DNA of 64,000 nucleotides from Dyella lipolytica (GCF_030160075.1 NZ_BSNQ01000009.1:306295-370294), one strand, 5' to 3'; shown: positions 23,741 to 33,515, counted from the stretch's first letter. The notes: generated by a model not told the origin, from the letters alone. A program made the numbers and translations.

Positions 23741-24143
23741 GTCTTACTCCCGTAAATCAGTTTCAGGCGGGTTGATTGTCGGCCTTCATTGTCACAACGA
23801 ATGGATGGAACTGGATTCGACTGATTGTTCGGAAAATTTGCGTGTTGGTATGTGTCGGACAATTTCTGGGGAGCAGAAAAAAGGGCGTCAGGGACCTTTT
23901 TCGAATAATTGCCACCGCTAGTGCTTAAAGCATAGCGTGGTGTGCTTCGCACGGTTTATTGGATGGGAGACTAGGATTGTTCGCCCCATCCATGGGGCTC
24001 ACCCCTCCGCGCTACGCGCTCCGGGGCCAGCGCATTCGCGCTGTCCAAATTCGTTCCAGACGAATTTGTCGAACGGAAGGTTCGAGTCCGAAAGTCTCCC
24101 AGCCATACGCAAAAAGCCCGCCTTCCGGCGGGCTTTTTGCGTA
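23741..24143. other. Intergenic region with tRNA-Gln 3'-end fragments
   Basis: TGGGAGACTAGGATT at 23964-23978 repeats exactly the tRNA-Gln end at 24147-24161. GGTTCGAGTCCGAAAGTCTCCCAGCCA-type sequence at 24079-24105 looks like a tRNA T-arm and acceptor end on the plus strand. Between them are hairpins such as AAATTCG TTCCAGA CGAATTT near 24044-24064. A hairpin of the GTCAGGG type (AAAAAAGG / CCTTTTT) is at 23877-23901. No full second tRNA can be folded. Confidence 0.55.
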
Positions 24144-24155
24144 TGGCTGGGAGAC
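24094..24155. repeat. 29-base-arm palindrome containing a terminator and mirrored tRNA ends
   Basis: The arms 24094-24122 and 24127-24155 are perfect reverse complements around TTCC. The inner half (GCAAAAAGCCCGCC and its partner) is a rho-independent terminator, and the outer half is the tRNA acceptor end GTCTCCCAGCCA in both orientations. It would end tRNA-Gln transcription. Confidence 0.85.
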
Positions 24156-24217
24156 TAGGATTCGAACCTAGATAAACGGAGTCAGAGTCCGTTGTCCTAC
24201 CGTTAGACGATCTCCCA
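24144..24217 (-). tRNA. glnV: tRNA-Gln (anticodon CTG)
   Basis: The minus strand folds as a full cloverleaf of 74 bases: acceptor TGGGAGA with TCTCCCA, D arm TCTAACGGTAGGA, anticodon stem ACGGA / TCCGT around loop CTCTGAC giving anticodon CTG for the CAG codon, T arm CTAGG TTCGAAT CCTAG, and an encoded CCA end. It lies just downstream of rpsI on the same strand and marks the border between accessory DNA on the left and conserved DNA on the right. Confidence 0.95.
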
Positions 24218-24284
24218 ATGTCGTACCGAGCGGCGCGCTCTGACTTGGTGCGCCGGACGGCCGAATCGCTGCCTCTTGCGAGGA

Positions 24285-24677
24285 TTAGCGCTTCGAGAAC
24301 TGGGTAGCGCGACGTGCCTTGTGCAGACCGACCTTCTTACGCTCGACTTCACGGGCGTCGCGGGTCACGAAACCAGCCTTGCGCAGCGGGGACTTCAAGC
24401 TTTCGTCGTATTCGATCAGGGCGCGGGCGATACCGAGGCGGATCGCACCAGCCTGGCCGGTGATGCCACCGCCGGCGACCGTCACCTTGATGTCGAACTT
24501 GTCGACGCTCTGGGTCAGTTCGAGCGGCTGGCGCACGATCATGCGCGAGGTCTCGCGACCGAAGAACTGCTCGAGGGTCTTGCCGTTCACTTCGATCGCG
24601 CCGTTGCCCTTGCGCAGGAACACGCGAGCGGCGGAGGTCTTGCGGCGGCCGGTGCCGTAATTTTGCTGAATCGCCAT
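24285..24677 (-). CDS. rpsI: 30S ribosomal protein S9
   Basis: A 130-residue protein, normal length for S9. It has [17 protein letters not shown] at the N-terminus, [20 protein letters not shown] in the middle and the typical basic end [14 protein letters not shown], whose last Lys-Arg reaches the ribosomal P site. AAGGAAG precedes the ATG, and the gene follows rplM with 9 bases between, the usual rplM-rpsI operon. Confidence 0.99.
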   Translation of the reverse strand: MAIQQNYGTGRRKTSAARVFLRKGNGAIEVNGKTLEQFFGRETSRMIVRQPLELTQSVDKFDIKVTVAGGGITGQAGAIRLGIARALIEYDESLKSPLRKAGFVTRDAREVERKKVGLHKARRATQFSKR

Positions 24678-24686
24678 GATGCTTCC

Positions 24687-25115
24687 TTAGATTTCCAGCG
24701 CCTGCGGCTGCTGTGCGGTATGCGGATGTTCGGTGCCACCGTATACCTTGAGCTTGCGGTACATGGCGCGACCCAGCGGGTTCTTCGGCAGCATGCCCTT
24801 CACGGCGATCTCGATCACGCGCTCGGGATGGGTCGCCAGGAGATCTTTCAGGCTCATGGTCTTGAGGTTACCGACGTAACCGGTGAAGCGGTGGTACATC
24901 TTGTCGTCCAGCTTGGCGCCGGTGACAGCCACCTTCTGCGCGTTGATCACGACGATGTAGTCGCCGGTGTCGACGTGCGGGGTGAATTCGGGCTTGTGCT
25001 TGCCGCGGAGGCGACGCGCGATCTCAGTCGAGAGACGACCGAGGGTCTTGTCCGTGGCATCAACCACGTACCAGTCGCGCTTGACGCTTTCCGGCTTGGC
25101 GCTGAACGTTTTCAT
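24687..25115 (-). CDS. rplM: 50S ribosomal protein L13
   Basis: A 142-residue protein starting [20 protein letters not shown], with [20 protein letters not shown] near 24-43, [22 protein letters not shown]-type segment in the middle and [18 protein letters not shown] near 109-126, the L13 hallmarks and exact usual length. It is the first gene of the rplM-rpsI pair. The promoter must lie in the 126 bases before it, shared with the divergent Fe-S protein gene. Confidence 0.99.
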   Translation of the reverse strand: MKTFSAKPESVKRDWYVVDATDKTLGRLSTEIARRLRGKHKPEFTPHVDTGDYIVVINAQKVAVTGAKLDDKMYHRFTGYVGNLKTMSLKDLLATHPERVIEIAVKGMLPKNPLGRAMYRKLKVYGGTEHPHTAQQPQALEI

Positions 25116-25241
25116 TTCGGAATACCTGTCTGCCGCCACAAGGACGGTAAGCGGAATCGATGGAACAAAGGCGCGAGATGATAGCGAAGCTTTCATCCAT
25201 CGCGCAAGCCCAACAACGGGCTGCGAGCTGCGAATGATAGC

Positions 25242-26444
25242 ATGAACGGCATGCCTTCTGAGAAGCCCCACCATCGCATTGCCGTGCTGGCCGACCAGTG
25301 TGTGCAATGCGGCCTGTGCCTGCCGGTCTGCCCCACCTATGCCCTGGACGGCAACGAAGCTGAATCGCCACGCGGGCGCATCGCCATCGCCGCGGCGCTG
25401 GCGCGGGGTCAGGTTTCGCCCTCTCCGGCGCTGCGCGAGCCCCTGGATCACTGCCTGGGCTGCCTGAATTGCCAGCGCGTTTGCCCCGCAGGCGTGCAGT
25501 ATGAGGAATTACTGGTGGAAACGCGCGCCCTGCTCGGGCCTGCGCCAGCGCGACCCCGGCTTTTGCTGGGGCTGGTCAAACGACCGAAGCTGAATCGTTG
25601 GCTGCAGCGGGTGGCCCACTGGACTGGAGCGGCCAGCTGGCTTCCAGCCATTTTCGGCACCCGGGGCGATTCTCCCTGGAGGATGGCCTTGTCGCTGCTT
25701 GGGAGTAGCCAGCCGTCATCGCCACTTCCCGCTTCGCCCAAGGCGGAGTCGTCAAGCCAAAGCGACACCGTCGCCTTGTTTCCCGGCTGCGCGGCGAGTG
25801 TTCAAGATGCCGAGGCCGAACGTGCCGCAGAAATCCTGCTGAGTGCCGCCGGTTATCGCGTGGTGCGCATGCCCGCTTTCTGCTGCGGGGCGCTCGATCT
25901 GCATGACGGTGCGGCGGCCGATGCCGAGAAATCGGCCGCGCGCGTGCAGCAAGCGTGGGCTTCCCTGCGCGCCGAGCGGCTGGTGACGGTGACTCCCGGT
26001 TGCCTTAGCGCGTTGCGCCGCGCGCTGCCGGATGTGCGGGTGGATGACCCTTACCGCTTATTGACCGAGCGCATCGAATCGCTGCGATTCCGCCCGCTGC
26101 CACGTCGGGCCGCCTTGCATGTGCCCTGCACGCAGGCGAACGTCGCTCGCAGCGATGCCGCGCTGATGCAGCTGCTGCAACGCATCCCTGATCTTGAGCT
26201 GCAACGCCTGCCCGCCCCGCCCTACTGTTGCGGTGCGGCCGGCAGTCACGTCCTGCAATTTCCCGAGCGTGCCCGACGCCTGCGCGATGACATGCTGTCT
26301 CACGTCAATACGCTGGATGTGCAACTGCTTCTGTCGTCCAATATCGGTTGCCGACTTCATCTCGCCGCCGGACTCGCCGAGCAGGTTTCGACGTTACCGA
26401 CCATGCATCCGCTGACCCTGCTGGCGCAACAATGGGAATCTTGA
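25242..26444 (+). CDS. (Fe-S)-binding oxidoreductase, GlcF/LutA-like
   Basis: A 400-residue protein with two 4Fe-4S motifs, [12 protein letters not shown] near 23-34 and [12 protein letters not shown] near 71-82, and two CCG domains (FCCGALD near 207 and YCCGAAG near 330) of the heterodisulfide-reductase/glycolate-oxidase type. It should pass electrons between a flavin dehydrogenase and the quinone pool, but no flavin subunit gene is adjacent. The stop overlaps the start of coq7 (TGATG), linking it to ubiquinone metabolism. The start is uncertain: ATGs at 25242 and 25251 both lack a good ribosome site. Confidence 0.88.
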   Translation: MNGMPSEKPHHRIAVLADQCVQCGLCLPVCPTYALDGNEAESPRGRIAIAAALARGQVSPSPALREPLDHCLGCLNCQRVCPAGVQYEELLVETRALLGPAPARPRLLLGLVKRPKLNRWLQRVAHWTGAASWLPAIFGTRGDSPWRMALSLLGSSQPSSPLPASPKAESSSQSDTVALFPGCAASVQDAEAERAAEILLSAAGYRVVRMPAFCCGALDLHDGAAADAEKSAARVQQAWASLRAERLVTVTPGCLSALRRALPDVRVDDPYRLLTERIESLRFRPLPRRAALHVPCTQANVARSDAALMQLLQRIPDLELQRLPAPPYCCGAAGSHVLQFPERARRLRDDMLSHVNTLDVQLLLSSNIGCRLHLAAGLAEQVSTLPTMHPLTLLAQQWES

Positions 26445-27097
26445 TGAGCACTGTCATGAACGCGCGCACACTTTCTCCACTCGATCGTCTGCTTGCCGGC
26501 ATCGAACGCGCCCTCGAAACCGTAGCCGGTGCGCCGGAGGCCAACCGTGCATCGCCTGCACACGGCATCGCTGACGCCGAGATGGATGATGCCGAACGTC
26601 ACCATGCCGCTGGCCTGATGCGCGTCAATCACACGGGCGAGGTTTGCGCGCAGGCCTTGTACGACGGTCAGGCAGCGCTCGCGCGCAAGGAAGAAAACCG
26701 CGCCCATCTGCAACATGCTGCCGCCGAAGAAACGGATCACCTTGCTTGGTGCGCGGAACGTTTACGCGAACTGGACAGTCACCCCAGCCGGCTCAATGCA
26801 CTGTGGTATGCCGGCAGCTACGCCATCGGCGCCATCGCTGCGTTGGCCGGCGATCCGGTCAGCCTTGGTTTTGTGGTGGAAACGGAAAAGCAGGTGGAAG
26901 CTCATCTGGCCGAACATCTCGACAAACTGCCGGCGCAAGACGAGCGTTCGCGCGCGGTGCTGCAGCAGATGCAGGCTGAGGAAGTGCAGCACGCGGAGAA
27001 TGCGCAGCAGCGCGGCGGTATCGCGTTGCCGTTTCCGATACCGCAGTTGATGCATGTGAGTTCGATGGTGATGAAGACCATCGCATATCGGGTCTAG
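26444..27097 (+). CDS. coq7: 3-demethoxyubiquinol 3-hydroxylase (Coq7)
   Basis: A 217-residue carboxylate-bridged di-iron protein. The ATG at 26444 overlaps the previous stop; longer frames from 26348 lie inside that gene. Ligand motifs are MRVNHTGEVCAQALY near 57-71, EETDHLAWC near 94-102, and later VVETEKQVEAHLAEHL and AEEVQHAENA. It hydroxylates demethoxyubiquinone in ubiquinone synthesis at the inner membrane face. Length fits proteobacterial Coq7. The gene is followed by a REP-like element and a shared terminator with speD. Confidence 0.96.
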   Translation: MSTVMNARTLSPLDRLLAGIERALETVAGAPEANRASPAHGIADAEMDDAERHHAAGLMRVNHTGEVCAQALYDGQAALARKEENRAHLQHAAAEETDHLAWCAERLRELDSHPSRLNALWYAGSYAIGAIAALAGDPVSLGFVVETEKQVEAHLAEHLDKLPAQDERSRAVLQQMQAEEVQHAENAQQRGGIALPFPIPQLMHVSSMVMKTIAYRV

Positions 27098-27109
27098 GCC
27101 AAATGCTTA

Positions 27110-27242
27110 GCCCTCTCCCCTACGGGGAGAGGGTTGGGTGAGGGGCCAATCTTGCGCAGCTCCATCTTTCGAAGCGTGCTCCGATGCAGTTCTATCGCAA
27201 GATCGCCCCTCACCTCAGTCCTCTCCCCGAAGGGGAGAGGAA
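27110..27242. repeat. REP-like inverted pair of CCTCTCCCC hairpins
   Basis: Two hairpins, CCCTCTCCCC TAC GGGGAGAGGG at the left and CCTCTCCCC GAA GGGGAGAGG at the right, face each other, and the inner sequences GGGGCCAATCTTGCG and CGCAAGATCGCCCC also pair, so the whole unit is a larger inverted repeat. A similar unit lies at 29058-29192. Confidence 0.8.
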
Positions 27243-27245
27243 GTA

Positions 27246-27277
27246 AAAAGAAACCCGCCTTTCGGCGGGTTTCTTTT
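27246..27277. terminator. Bidirectional terminator between coq7 and speD
   Basis: AAAAGAAACCCGCC and GGCGGGTTTCTTTT form a 14-base perfect stem around TTTC, flanked by A and T runs on both sides. Confidence 0.9.
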
Positions 27278-27280
27278 GGA

Positions 27281-28066
27281 TCACATCAGGTTGCGGCCGT
27301 GGAACAGTTCTTCGATTTCACGACGCAGCAGCGATTCGATGCGCTGGCGTTCCTTGAACGAAAGATCGTCCGCGTGCGCCTCGAACAGGTAGGTGTCGAG
27401 GTCGAAGTCTTTGATGTGCATCTTCGTGTGGAAGATGTTTTCCTGATACACGTTCACATCGAACATCTCGTACTTCTGGCGGATGTGGCGCGCCAGGTAA
27501 TCCTGCACCGAGTTGATCTTGTGATCGATGAAGTGCTTCTTGCCCTTCACGTCGCGGGTGAAGCCGCGCACGCGGTAGTCGCACACCACGATGTCGGACT
27601 CGAAACTGTCGATCAGGTAGTTCAGGGCCTTCAACGGAGAAATCACGCCGCAGGTGGCAACATCGATGTCCGCGCGGAAGGTCGCGATGCCGTTGTGCGG
27701 GTGCGTTTCCGGGTAGGTGTGGACGGTGATATGGCTCTTGTCCATATGCGCCACCACGGCACCGGAGATGGTGTCGCGGCCCAGCTTCTCCAGCACCGGT
27801 TCCTCGGAGATGAGGATGGTGACCGAGGCACCCTGCGGGTCGTAGTCCTGGCGGGCCACGTTGAGGATGTTCGCGCCGATGATCTCGGCCACGTCGGTGA
27901 GGATCTGAGTGAGACGATCGGCGTCATACTGCTCGTCGATGTACTCGATATAGCGCTGGCGCTGGTCTTCCGACACTGCATAGCAGATATCGTAAATGTT
28001 GAAGCTCAGGGCCTTGGTCAGGTTGTTGAAACCCTGCAGGCGCAGACGGGGAAGGGGTTTCACCAC
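27281..28066 (-). CDS. speD: S-adenosylmethionine decarboxylase proenzyme
   Basis: A 261-residue protein of the E. coli type (class 1A). The start is the first of two GTGs at 28066, with GGAG seven bases ahead, giving [20 protein letters not shown] as in Xanthomonas. The self-cleavage site that makes the pyruvoyl group is [12 protein letters not shown] near residues 111-122, followed by [13 protein letters not shown] near 141 and [12 protein letters not shown] near 166. It supplies decarboxylated SAM for spermidine synthesis. It is divergent from the clp regulator gene. Confidence 0.97.
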   Translation of the reverse strand: MVKPLPRLRLQGFNNLTKALSFNIYDICYAVSEDQRQRYIEYIDEQYDADRLTQILTDVAEIIGANILNVARQDYDPQGASVTILISEEPVLEKLGRDTISGAVVAHMDKSHITVHTYPETHPHNGIATFRADIDVATCGVISPLKALNYLIDSFESDIVVCDYRVRGFTRDVKGKKHFIDHKINSVQDYLARHIRQKYEMFDVNVYQENIFHTKMHIKDFDLDTYLFEAHADDLSFKERQRIESLLRREIEELFHGRNLM

Positions 28067-28312
28067 GGCGACACTCCATGGCCGGGTCACGGCCGACAGG
28101 TGAGGCGGGTTAGCTACAAGGGTCCCCGCTGGATTGGACAGGCATGCTGGACCCTTATCCTGCACGCCTCTTGTGTACGGACGATGGCAGCTGCCACCAT
28201 CCGGAAGACTGCGAAGTATGCGGCATATCGATGGAAAACAGAACCTACGGGGTTTTCATCGACTTTGCCATAATGCGAAAGTTGCCAGGGACGCACATGA
28301 TATGGTCGCGGG

Positions 28313-29050
28313 ATGGGACGGCCCTTAGGACAACTTAGCTTGGGGAAAAATTCTGTGGTGCAGCTGAAATATCAATTACAACAAGCTTTCGAAAAGTCAC
28401 AGGCTCCACTCGGCTTCGCGCCTGACCCCGCCGCCATGGAGCGCTTCCTCGGTCTCTGCCATCGCCGCCGCTACCCCGGCAAGACGGCCATCATCCGTCC
28501 CGGCGACCCCGCCAATACCCTTTATTACGTCATGGAAGGCTCGCTGGCCGTCTGCACCGAGGACGAACAGGGCCGAGAACTGATCCTGGCCTATATCAGC
28601 CGCGGCCAGTTCATCGGCGAGATGGGGCTGTTCGTGGAGCAGGCCCAGCGCGAATCCATGGTGCGCACCCGCACACCCTGCGAAATGGCCGAGATCAGCT
28701 ACGAGCGCCTGTTCCAGCTGATGGAAGGCCCGCTGCGCGACGAATGCCCGAAGATCCTGTTCGCCATCGGTTCCCAGCTCACCCACCGCCTCCTGCGCAC
28801 CTCGCGCCAGGTGAGCCGGATGGCCTTTATGGATGTGACCAACCGCATCTCGCGCACGCTGCTGGATCTTTGCCAGGAGCCGGATGCGATGAGCCATCCC
28901 GCCGGCACCCAGATCCGCATTTCGCGCCAGGAAGTGAGCCGCATCGTCGGTTGCTCGCGCGAGATGGTCGGCCGCGTGCTCAAGCAGTTGGAAGAGCAAG
29001 GCATGATCGAGGTCTCCGGCAAGACCATCGTGGTGCGCGGCACCCGCTAA
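28313..29050 (+). CDS. clp: CRP/FNR-family regulator Clp
   Basis: A 245-residue protein close to Xanthomonas Clp. The cyclic-nucleotide-binding domain has HRRRYPGKTAIIRPGDPA near 50-67 and GQFIGEMGLFVEQAQRE near 99-115. The C-terminal helix-turn-helix is ISRQEVSRIVGCSREMVGRV near 204-223. In Xanthomonas, Clp binds cyclic di-GMP and drives virulence and exoenzyme genes; whether this one senses cAMP or c-di-GMP is not settled by the sequence. The start at 28313 has a poor ribosome site; GTG codons at 28355 or 28358 behind GGGGAAA are alternatives. Confidence 0.93.
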   Translation: MGRPLGQLSLGKNSVVQLKYQLQQAFEKSQAPLGFAPDPAAMERFLGLCHRRRYPGKTAIIRPGDPANTLYYVMEGSLAVCTEDEQGRELILAYISRGQFIGEMGLFVEQAQRESMVRTRTPCEMAEISYERLFQLMEGPLRDECPKILFAIGSQLTHRLLRTSRQVSRMAFMDVTNRISRTLLDLCQEPDAMSHPAGTQIRISRQEVSRIVGCSREMVGRVLKQLEEQGMIEVSGKTIVVRGTR

Positions 29051-29057
29051 TGCTCCG

Positions 29058-29192
29058 CCTCCTCTCCCCTCCGGGGAGAGGACTGAGGTGAGGGGACACG
29101 CTCGCCTCAGTCTTAATTAAGAGCCACGCTCTTACCTGTAACCACTCGGCAAGATTGGCCCCTCACCCCAACCCTCTCCCCGAAGGGGAGAG
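29058..29192. repeat. REP-like inverted pair of CCTCTCCCC hairpins
   Basis: CCTCTCCCC TCC GGGGAGAGG near 29060 and CCCTCTCCCC GAA GGGGAGAGGG near 29172 in opposite orientation, with AAGATTGGCCCCTCACCCCA shared with the unit at 27110. It separates clp from the convergent regulator gene. Confidence 0.8.
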
Positions 29193-29196
29193 GGAG

Positions 29197-30153
29197 TTAC
29201 GTGCGACCGGGTTCGTAAATCATGTAGACATCCGCCCGCTCGTAATGCGAGCCCGGGCGGATCGTCGGCTGCAGTCGGAATCCGGCCTGCTCGTACATGC
29301 GAAGCGCTGTCTTCAGGATGCTGTTGGACTCCAGAAACAGCTGCGTGCCCTCGCGCCGATGGTATTCGGCGATGGCAGCATCGAGCAGGCGCCGGCCCGC
29401 GCCTAACCCCCGAAAGGTTTCGTCCACGCTCATCTTGGTCAGCTCGAACACGCCGGGCGACTCCTGCAACAAAGCGCAGGTGCCGATGATCTCCTTGCCC
29501 AAGCGCGCGAAGAAAATGGCGCCGCCGGGTTGCAGGATGTAACGCTCGGGGTCATTCAGCACGACGCGATCGATATCCTCGATGCGGAAGTAGCGTTCCA
29601 GCCACTGTGCGTTCAAGCGATAGAAATGCTCACGCAGCTCTGGCGCATACGGCACGATTTCCAGCGGCTTGGCGATCAGCGCGGTATGTTCGGCCAAGAT
29701 GGCCTCGGCCACCGGCCGCTCCTGCAACGCACGCTCGCAAGCCGCGATGGCATCCAGCAATTGCGTTGCATGTTCGCCCAGCGAAGCCGTGACACCCTGG
29801 CGCACCGCGCACCAGATGGGCCCCAGCTCGGACAATGAACTGTGCGCCTTGTCCGTCAGAGTCAGCACGCTGCGACGGCCATCCGCCGGATCGCGCCGGC
29901 GCCGCACCATGCCCGCGCGAACCAGCTTGTCAGTGAGCTGGCTGACGGCGGAGTGGGTTTGGCCGATCGCATCGGCCACCTCCGTCACCGAGCGGGGGCC
30001 GACATCCCATAGATAGCGCAGCACCGGCAGCCAGCGCGATTCGATGCGTGCGCCGCGTGCCTGATAGACCTCGTCTGCGGCGCCATAAAAGTGATCGCTA
30101 AGCGCCTTGAGGCGGCTTCCGATGGCCAATTTTCCCAATGATTCCAGGTACAT
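29197..30153 (-). CDS. MarR regulator fused to GNAT acetyltransferase
   Basis: A 318-residue two-domain protein. Residues 1-150 are a winged helix-turn-helix of MarR type (SVTEVADAIGQTHSAVSQLT near 55-74 and wing RRRRDPADGRRSVLTLT near 83-99). Residues about 165-318 are a GNAT domain with EIIGTCALLQE, FELTKMSVDETFRGLGAGRR (acetyl-CoA-binding RGLGAG loop) and ALRMYEQAGF. Such bifunctional proteins are widespread and act as regulators with an attached acyltransferase. It stands alone between clp and the HAD/trp genes. Confidence 0.93.
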   Translation of the reverse strand: MYLESLGKLAIGSRLKALSDHFYGAADEVYQARGARIESRWLPVLRYLWDVGPRSVTEVADAIGQTHSAVSQLTDKLVRAGMVRRRRDPADGRRSVLTLTDKAHSSLSELGPIWCAVRQGVTASLGEHATQLLDAIAACERALQERPVAEAILAEHTALIAKPLEIVPYAPELREHFYRLNAQWLERYFRIEDIDRVVLNDPERYILQPGGAIFFARLGKEIIGTCALLQESPGVFELTKMSVDETFRGLGAGRRLLDAAIAEYHRREGTQLFLESNSILKTALRMYEQAGFRLQPTIRPGSHYERADVYMIYEPGRT

Positions 30154-30232
30154 GACTTGTCTCGCCGAACAGATACGTAAGTGCTAACGTATCTCGGCCG
30201 AACCTGGCCTGCAAGTGCCCACCAGAGGGAAA

Positions 30233-30934
30233 TCAATACCAGGCGACCCGCGTCACCGAACGACCCAGCGCCTTCTCCATCCGCTTACACAGTTTGGGGG
30301 TGCCGTTAACCAACACCGGCTGATGCGCCTGCTTGAGCATCTGCATATCGAGCATGGAATCGCCGTAGGCGACGCGCCAGCTTTTCACGCCCTTCGCAGC
30401 AAGGCTTTGCACCTTGCGACGTCCCACGTTGTGCACTTTCCATCGCATGCCGAACCATCCCGGCTTGAACTGCGAGCCGATAACGCCGACTTCGGGCAAG
30501 CCGAGCTGCGACAGCAAACGCGTGGCCAGCGCTTGCTCGCATCCTGTCACGACGATCACTTCATCCCCTTCCGCGACGTGCCGGCGTAGAGCAAGCAAAC
30601 CGTCGCGGCAAAACTGACCTTTACGACGTACCACCTGATCAGCAAATGCGTCGACGAGGCGCCGATAGCGTTCCTGCCCCATACCGAATAACGCCACGTG
30701 CACCAGCGTACGAGCCGCCCACCATCGCCAGAACACCAGGCAAAGGAGCCACCAGGGCATCGTCAGTACCGCGAGCACTTTACTCAGCAGCGACTGCCGG
30801 TAGCGGTCGCGCATGAACATGGCGAACGAATCGCCGTGAAACAGCACGCCATCGAAATCGAACAGCACCGTACGCGACGCGCTGGCATCGCTACCGGCAG
30901 TATCCGGCACGTCAGTCATTTCCCCTGTACTCAT
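30233..30934 (-). CDS. HAD-superfamily phosphatase (HAD-IB-like)
   Basis: A 233-residue protein with motif I FDFDGVLF (nucleophile Asp, near residues 24-31), motif II VVTGCE near 125, and motif III GDSMLDMQML near 190, plus a hydrophobic helix pair near 55-75 (VLTMPWWLLCLVFWRWWA) seen in membrane-associated HAD-IB enzymes. Its ATG follows the trpC stop directly (TGA ATG), so it is translated together with trpC. Substrate unknown; phosphoserine-phosphatase-like and lipid-phosphate phosphatases share this group. Confidence 0.85.
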   Translation of the reverse strand: MSTGEMTDVPDTAGSDASASRTVLFDFDGVLFHGDSFAMFMRDRYRQSLLSKVLAVLTMPWWLLCLVFWRWWAARTLVHVALFGMGQERYRRLVDAFADQVVRRKGQFCRDGLLALRRHVAEGDEVIVVTGCEQALATRLLSQLGLPEVGVIGSQFKPGWFGMRWKVHNVGRRKVQSLAAKGVKSWRVAYGDSMLDMQMLKQAHQPVLVNGTPKLCKRMEKALGRSVTRVAWY

Positions 30935-31729
30935 TCAGTGCGTGCCGAACAATCGCTTCAGCTCCAAGCCCGGATCGGCGGCGCGCATGAATGCTTCGCC
31001 GACCAGGAAGGCGTTGATGCCCGCATCGCGCAGACGTGCCACATCGGCAGGTGTGTGGATGCCTGATTCGGCCACCAGTACACGGTCGTATTCCATCAAG
31101 TGTTGCAGTTCGAGCGTAGTGTCGAGCGAGGTCTCGAAGGTGCGCAGGTTGCGGTTGTTCACACCGATCAGCGGCACGGGCACGGCTTGCGCGCGTTCCA
31201 GTTCCTCGGCGTCGTGCACTTCGCACAGCACGTCCAGATCCAAGTCCGCGGCGAGCAAGGACAGCTCGAGCAAGGCGGCATCGCCGAGCGCAGCGACGAT
31301 CAGCAGGATGCAGTCGGCGCCGATCGCGCGCGCCTCGTACACCTGATAGGGATCGATCACGAAATCCTTGCGCAACACCGGCAGCGAGCACGCCGCGCGT
31401 GCCTGCAGCAGGAAATCTTCGCAACCCTGAAAAAAATCTTTGTCCGTGAGCACCGACAGGCAAGCCGCGCCACCCACTTCGTAGCTGCGGGCAATCGCGG
31501 CCGGATCGAACTCGGTGCGGATCACGCCTTTGCTGGGGCTGGCTTTCTTCACCTCGGCGATCACGGCCGGAAGACCTTCTGCGATCTTCGCCTCGATCGC
31601 GGCGGCGAAGCCGCGGGTGTCGGGCATGTCGGCCACGCGCGCCGACAACTCTTTCAGCGGCAATTTCGTGCTGCGCTCGGCGAGCTCTTCCGCCTTGCGG
31701 GCAAGGATGCGTTGAAGAATGTCAGTCAT
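30935..31729 (-). CDS. trpC: Indole-3-glycerol-phosphate synthase
   Basis: A 264-residue TIM-barrel protein that closes the indole ring in tryptophan synthesis. Key sites are [16 protein letters not shown] near 56-71 (catalytic Lys), [16 protein letters not shown] near 90-105, [13 protein letters not shown] near 118-130, [15 protein letters not shown] near 181-195, and [12 protein letters not shown] near 217-228. Single-function enzyme of normal length. Part of the minus-strand trpG-trpD-trpC run. Confidence 0.98.
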   Translation of the reverse strand: MTDILQRILARKAEELAERSTKLPLKELSARVADMPDTRGFAAAIEAKIAEGLPAVIAEVKKASPSKGVIRTEFDPAAIARSYEVGGAACLSVLTDKDFFQGCEDFLLQARAACSLPVLRKDFVIDPYQVYEARAIGADCILLIVAALGDAALLELSLLAADLDLDVLCEVHDAEELERAQAVPVPLIGVNNRNLRTFETSLDTTLELQHLMEYDRVLVAESGIHTPADVARLRDAGINAFLVGEAFMRAADPGLELKRLFGTH

Positions 31730-31770
31730 GGGCGTGCGATCGGCGCTGGTAAAAAACGAAACCGTGGGGC

Positions 31771-32838
31771 TTAGCGACTGGAACTACCGATAGTATCGGC
31801 AAGTCGCTGCGTGGTTGCTACGAATGCGTCCATTTTGGCACGGGCGGCGCCGCTGGCGATGGTGGCACGGGCCAACTCGATACCGCTGGCGACAGAGCTG
31901 GCCAGACCCGAGGTATACAGCGCGGCGCCGGCGTTCAGGCAGACGATGTCGTGGGGTACGCCGTGCCGGTCCTCCAGCGCCTCCAGCAGCATCGCTTTCG
32001 AGGCGTCGACGCTTTCCACCCGCAGGTTCCGGCTGGACGCCATGGCCAGGGCGTAGTCCTCAGGCTCGATTTCGTATTCATGCACTTCGCCGTTGCGCAG
32101 CTCGCCCACCAGGGTGGCGGCGCCCAGCGAAATTTCGTCGATGCCGTCGCGGCCCCACACCACCATGGCGCGCTGCGCGCCCAGCGCCTGCAGCACGCGC
32201 ACCTGGATGCCGACCAGATCGGGGTGGAACACGCCCATCAGGATGTTCGGCGCACCCGCCGGATTGGTGAGCGGCCCAAGAATGTTGAACAGCGTGCGCA
32301 CACCCATTTCCTTGCGCACCGGCGCGACCACTTTCATGGCCGGATGGTGATTGGGCGCGTACATAAAGCCGATGTCGGTTTCGGCCATGCATTGCGCGAC
32401 TTGCGCCGGGGACAGATCGATCCGCGCGCCGAGCGCTTCGAGCACATCCGCGCTACCGGACTTGGACGACACACTGCGTCCGCCGTGCTTGGCGACACGC
32501 GCACCCGCGGCCGCGGCCACGAACATCGAGGCGGTGGAAATGTTGAAACTGGAAGCGCCGTCGCCACCGGTACCCACGATATCGATGAAGTGCGGATGCG
32601 GCGGCGCGTCGACCTTGCCCGACAGCTCGCGCATCACGCGCGCCGCGCCGGTGATTTCACCGACGGTTTCCTTCTTCACGCGCAGGCCAGTGATGATGGC
32701 AGCCGTCATCAACGGACTCACTTCTCCGTTCATGATCTGCCGCATCAGCGCGATCATCTCGTCGTGGAAGATCTCGCGATGCTCGATCGTGCGCTGTAGC
32801 GCTTCCTGCGGCGTGATGGTGATGGAGCGTCCGGTCAT
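31771..32838 (-). CDS. trpD: Anthranilate phosphoribosyltransferase
   Basis: A 355-residue protein from the ATG at 32838, which overlaps the trpG stop by four bases (ATGA). It has [17 protein letters not shown] near residues 89-105 (phosphoribosyl pyrophosphate site), [20 protein letters not shown] near 119-138 and [12 protein letters not shown] near 193. It joins anthranilate to PRPP in the second committed step of tryptophan synthesis. Longer frames reaching 33000 lie inside trpG. Confidence 0.98.
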   Translation of the reverse strand: MTGRSITITPQEALQRTIEHREIFHDEMIALMRQIMNGEVSPLMTAAIITGLRVKKETVGEITGAARVMRELSGKVDAPPHPHFIDIVGTGGDGASSFNISTASMFVAAAAGARVAKHGGRSVSSKSGSADVLEALGARIDLSPAQVAQCMAETDIGFMYAPNHHPAMKVVAPVRKEMGVRTLFNILGPLTNPAGAPNILMGVFHPDLVGIQVRVLQALGAQRAMVVWGRDGIDEISLGAATLVGELRNGEVHEYEIEPEDYALAMASSRNLRVESVDASKAMLLEALEDRHGVPHDIVCLNAGAALYTSGLASSVASGIELARATIASGAARAKMDAFVATTQRLADTIGSSSR

Positions 32839-33434
32839 GCCGCGAGCTTTTTCTTCGGCAAGCCGAGGAAATTGCGCAGCAGATCGTGACCGTGCTGGGT
32901 CAGGATCGACTCCGGATGAAACTGCACGCCTTCGACGGCCAACGTCTTGTGACGCAAGCCCATGATCTCGTCGATCGAACCGTCCGCGTTCTCGGTCCAC
33001 GCCGTGACTTCAAGGCAATCGGGCAGCGAGGATTGCTCGACGACAAGCGAGTGATAACGCGTGGCTTCGAACGGATCGGGTAATCCTGCAAAGACGCCCT
33101 GCCCGCGATGGCGCACCGGCGAGGTCTTGCCATGCATGATCTGCTTGGCGCGAATCACCTTGCCGCCGAAGGCCTGGCCGATGGCCTGATGTCCGAGGCA
33201 CACGCCGAACACGGGAATGTCGCCACCGAGCTGCGAGAGCACATCCAGCGAAATGCCTGCGTCGTCCGGCGTTCCCGGACCGGGCGAAATCATGATGTGC
33301 GACGGCCGCAGCGCACGGATGCCGGCGATATCGAGCGCATCGTTGCGCACCACCTTCACCTCCTGTCCCAACTCGCCCAGGTACTGCACGAGGTTGAAGG
33401 TGAAGCTGTCGTAGTTGTCGATCATCAGGAGCAC
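32835..33434 (-). CDS. trpG: Anthranilate synthase glutamine amidotransferase subunit
   Basis: A 199-residue class I amidotransferase: [20 protein letters not shown] at the N-terminus, [12 protein letters not shown] near 81 with catalytic Cys, RYHSLVVE near 132, and [10 protein letters not shown] near 176 with His-Glu. The GTG at 33434 gives the usual start and length; an ATG at 33473 would add 13 residues and cannot be excluded, as neither has a strong ribosome site. It provides ammonia to TrpE. The amidotransferase also may serve folate synthesis. Confidence 0.96.
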   Translation of the reverse strand: MLLMIDNYDSFTFNLVQYLGELGQEVKVVRNDALDIAGIRALRPSHIMISPGPGTPDDAGISLDVLSQLGGDIPVFGVCLGHQAIGQAFGGKVIRAKQIMHGKTSPVRHRGQGVFAGLPDPFEATRYHSLVVEQSSLPDCLEVTAWTENADGSIDEIMGLRHKTLAVEGVQFHPESILTQHGHDLLRNFLGLPKKKLAA

Positions 33435-33515
33435 GGGCGGGATTCCGGCAGGGATGCGATACGGGGCAGCCATTATCCATCGAACGCGGTGGATGTGGAC
33501 GATGGGTACAGGCAC

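Noticed and set aside
23964-24105. A second complete tRNA gene before tRNA-Gln
   Set aside because: A T-arm-like and acceptor-like end are present, but no cloverleaf with paired acceptor, D and anticodon arms can be drawn.
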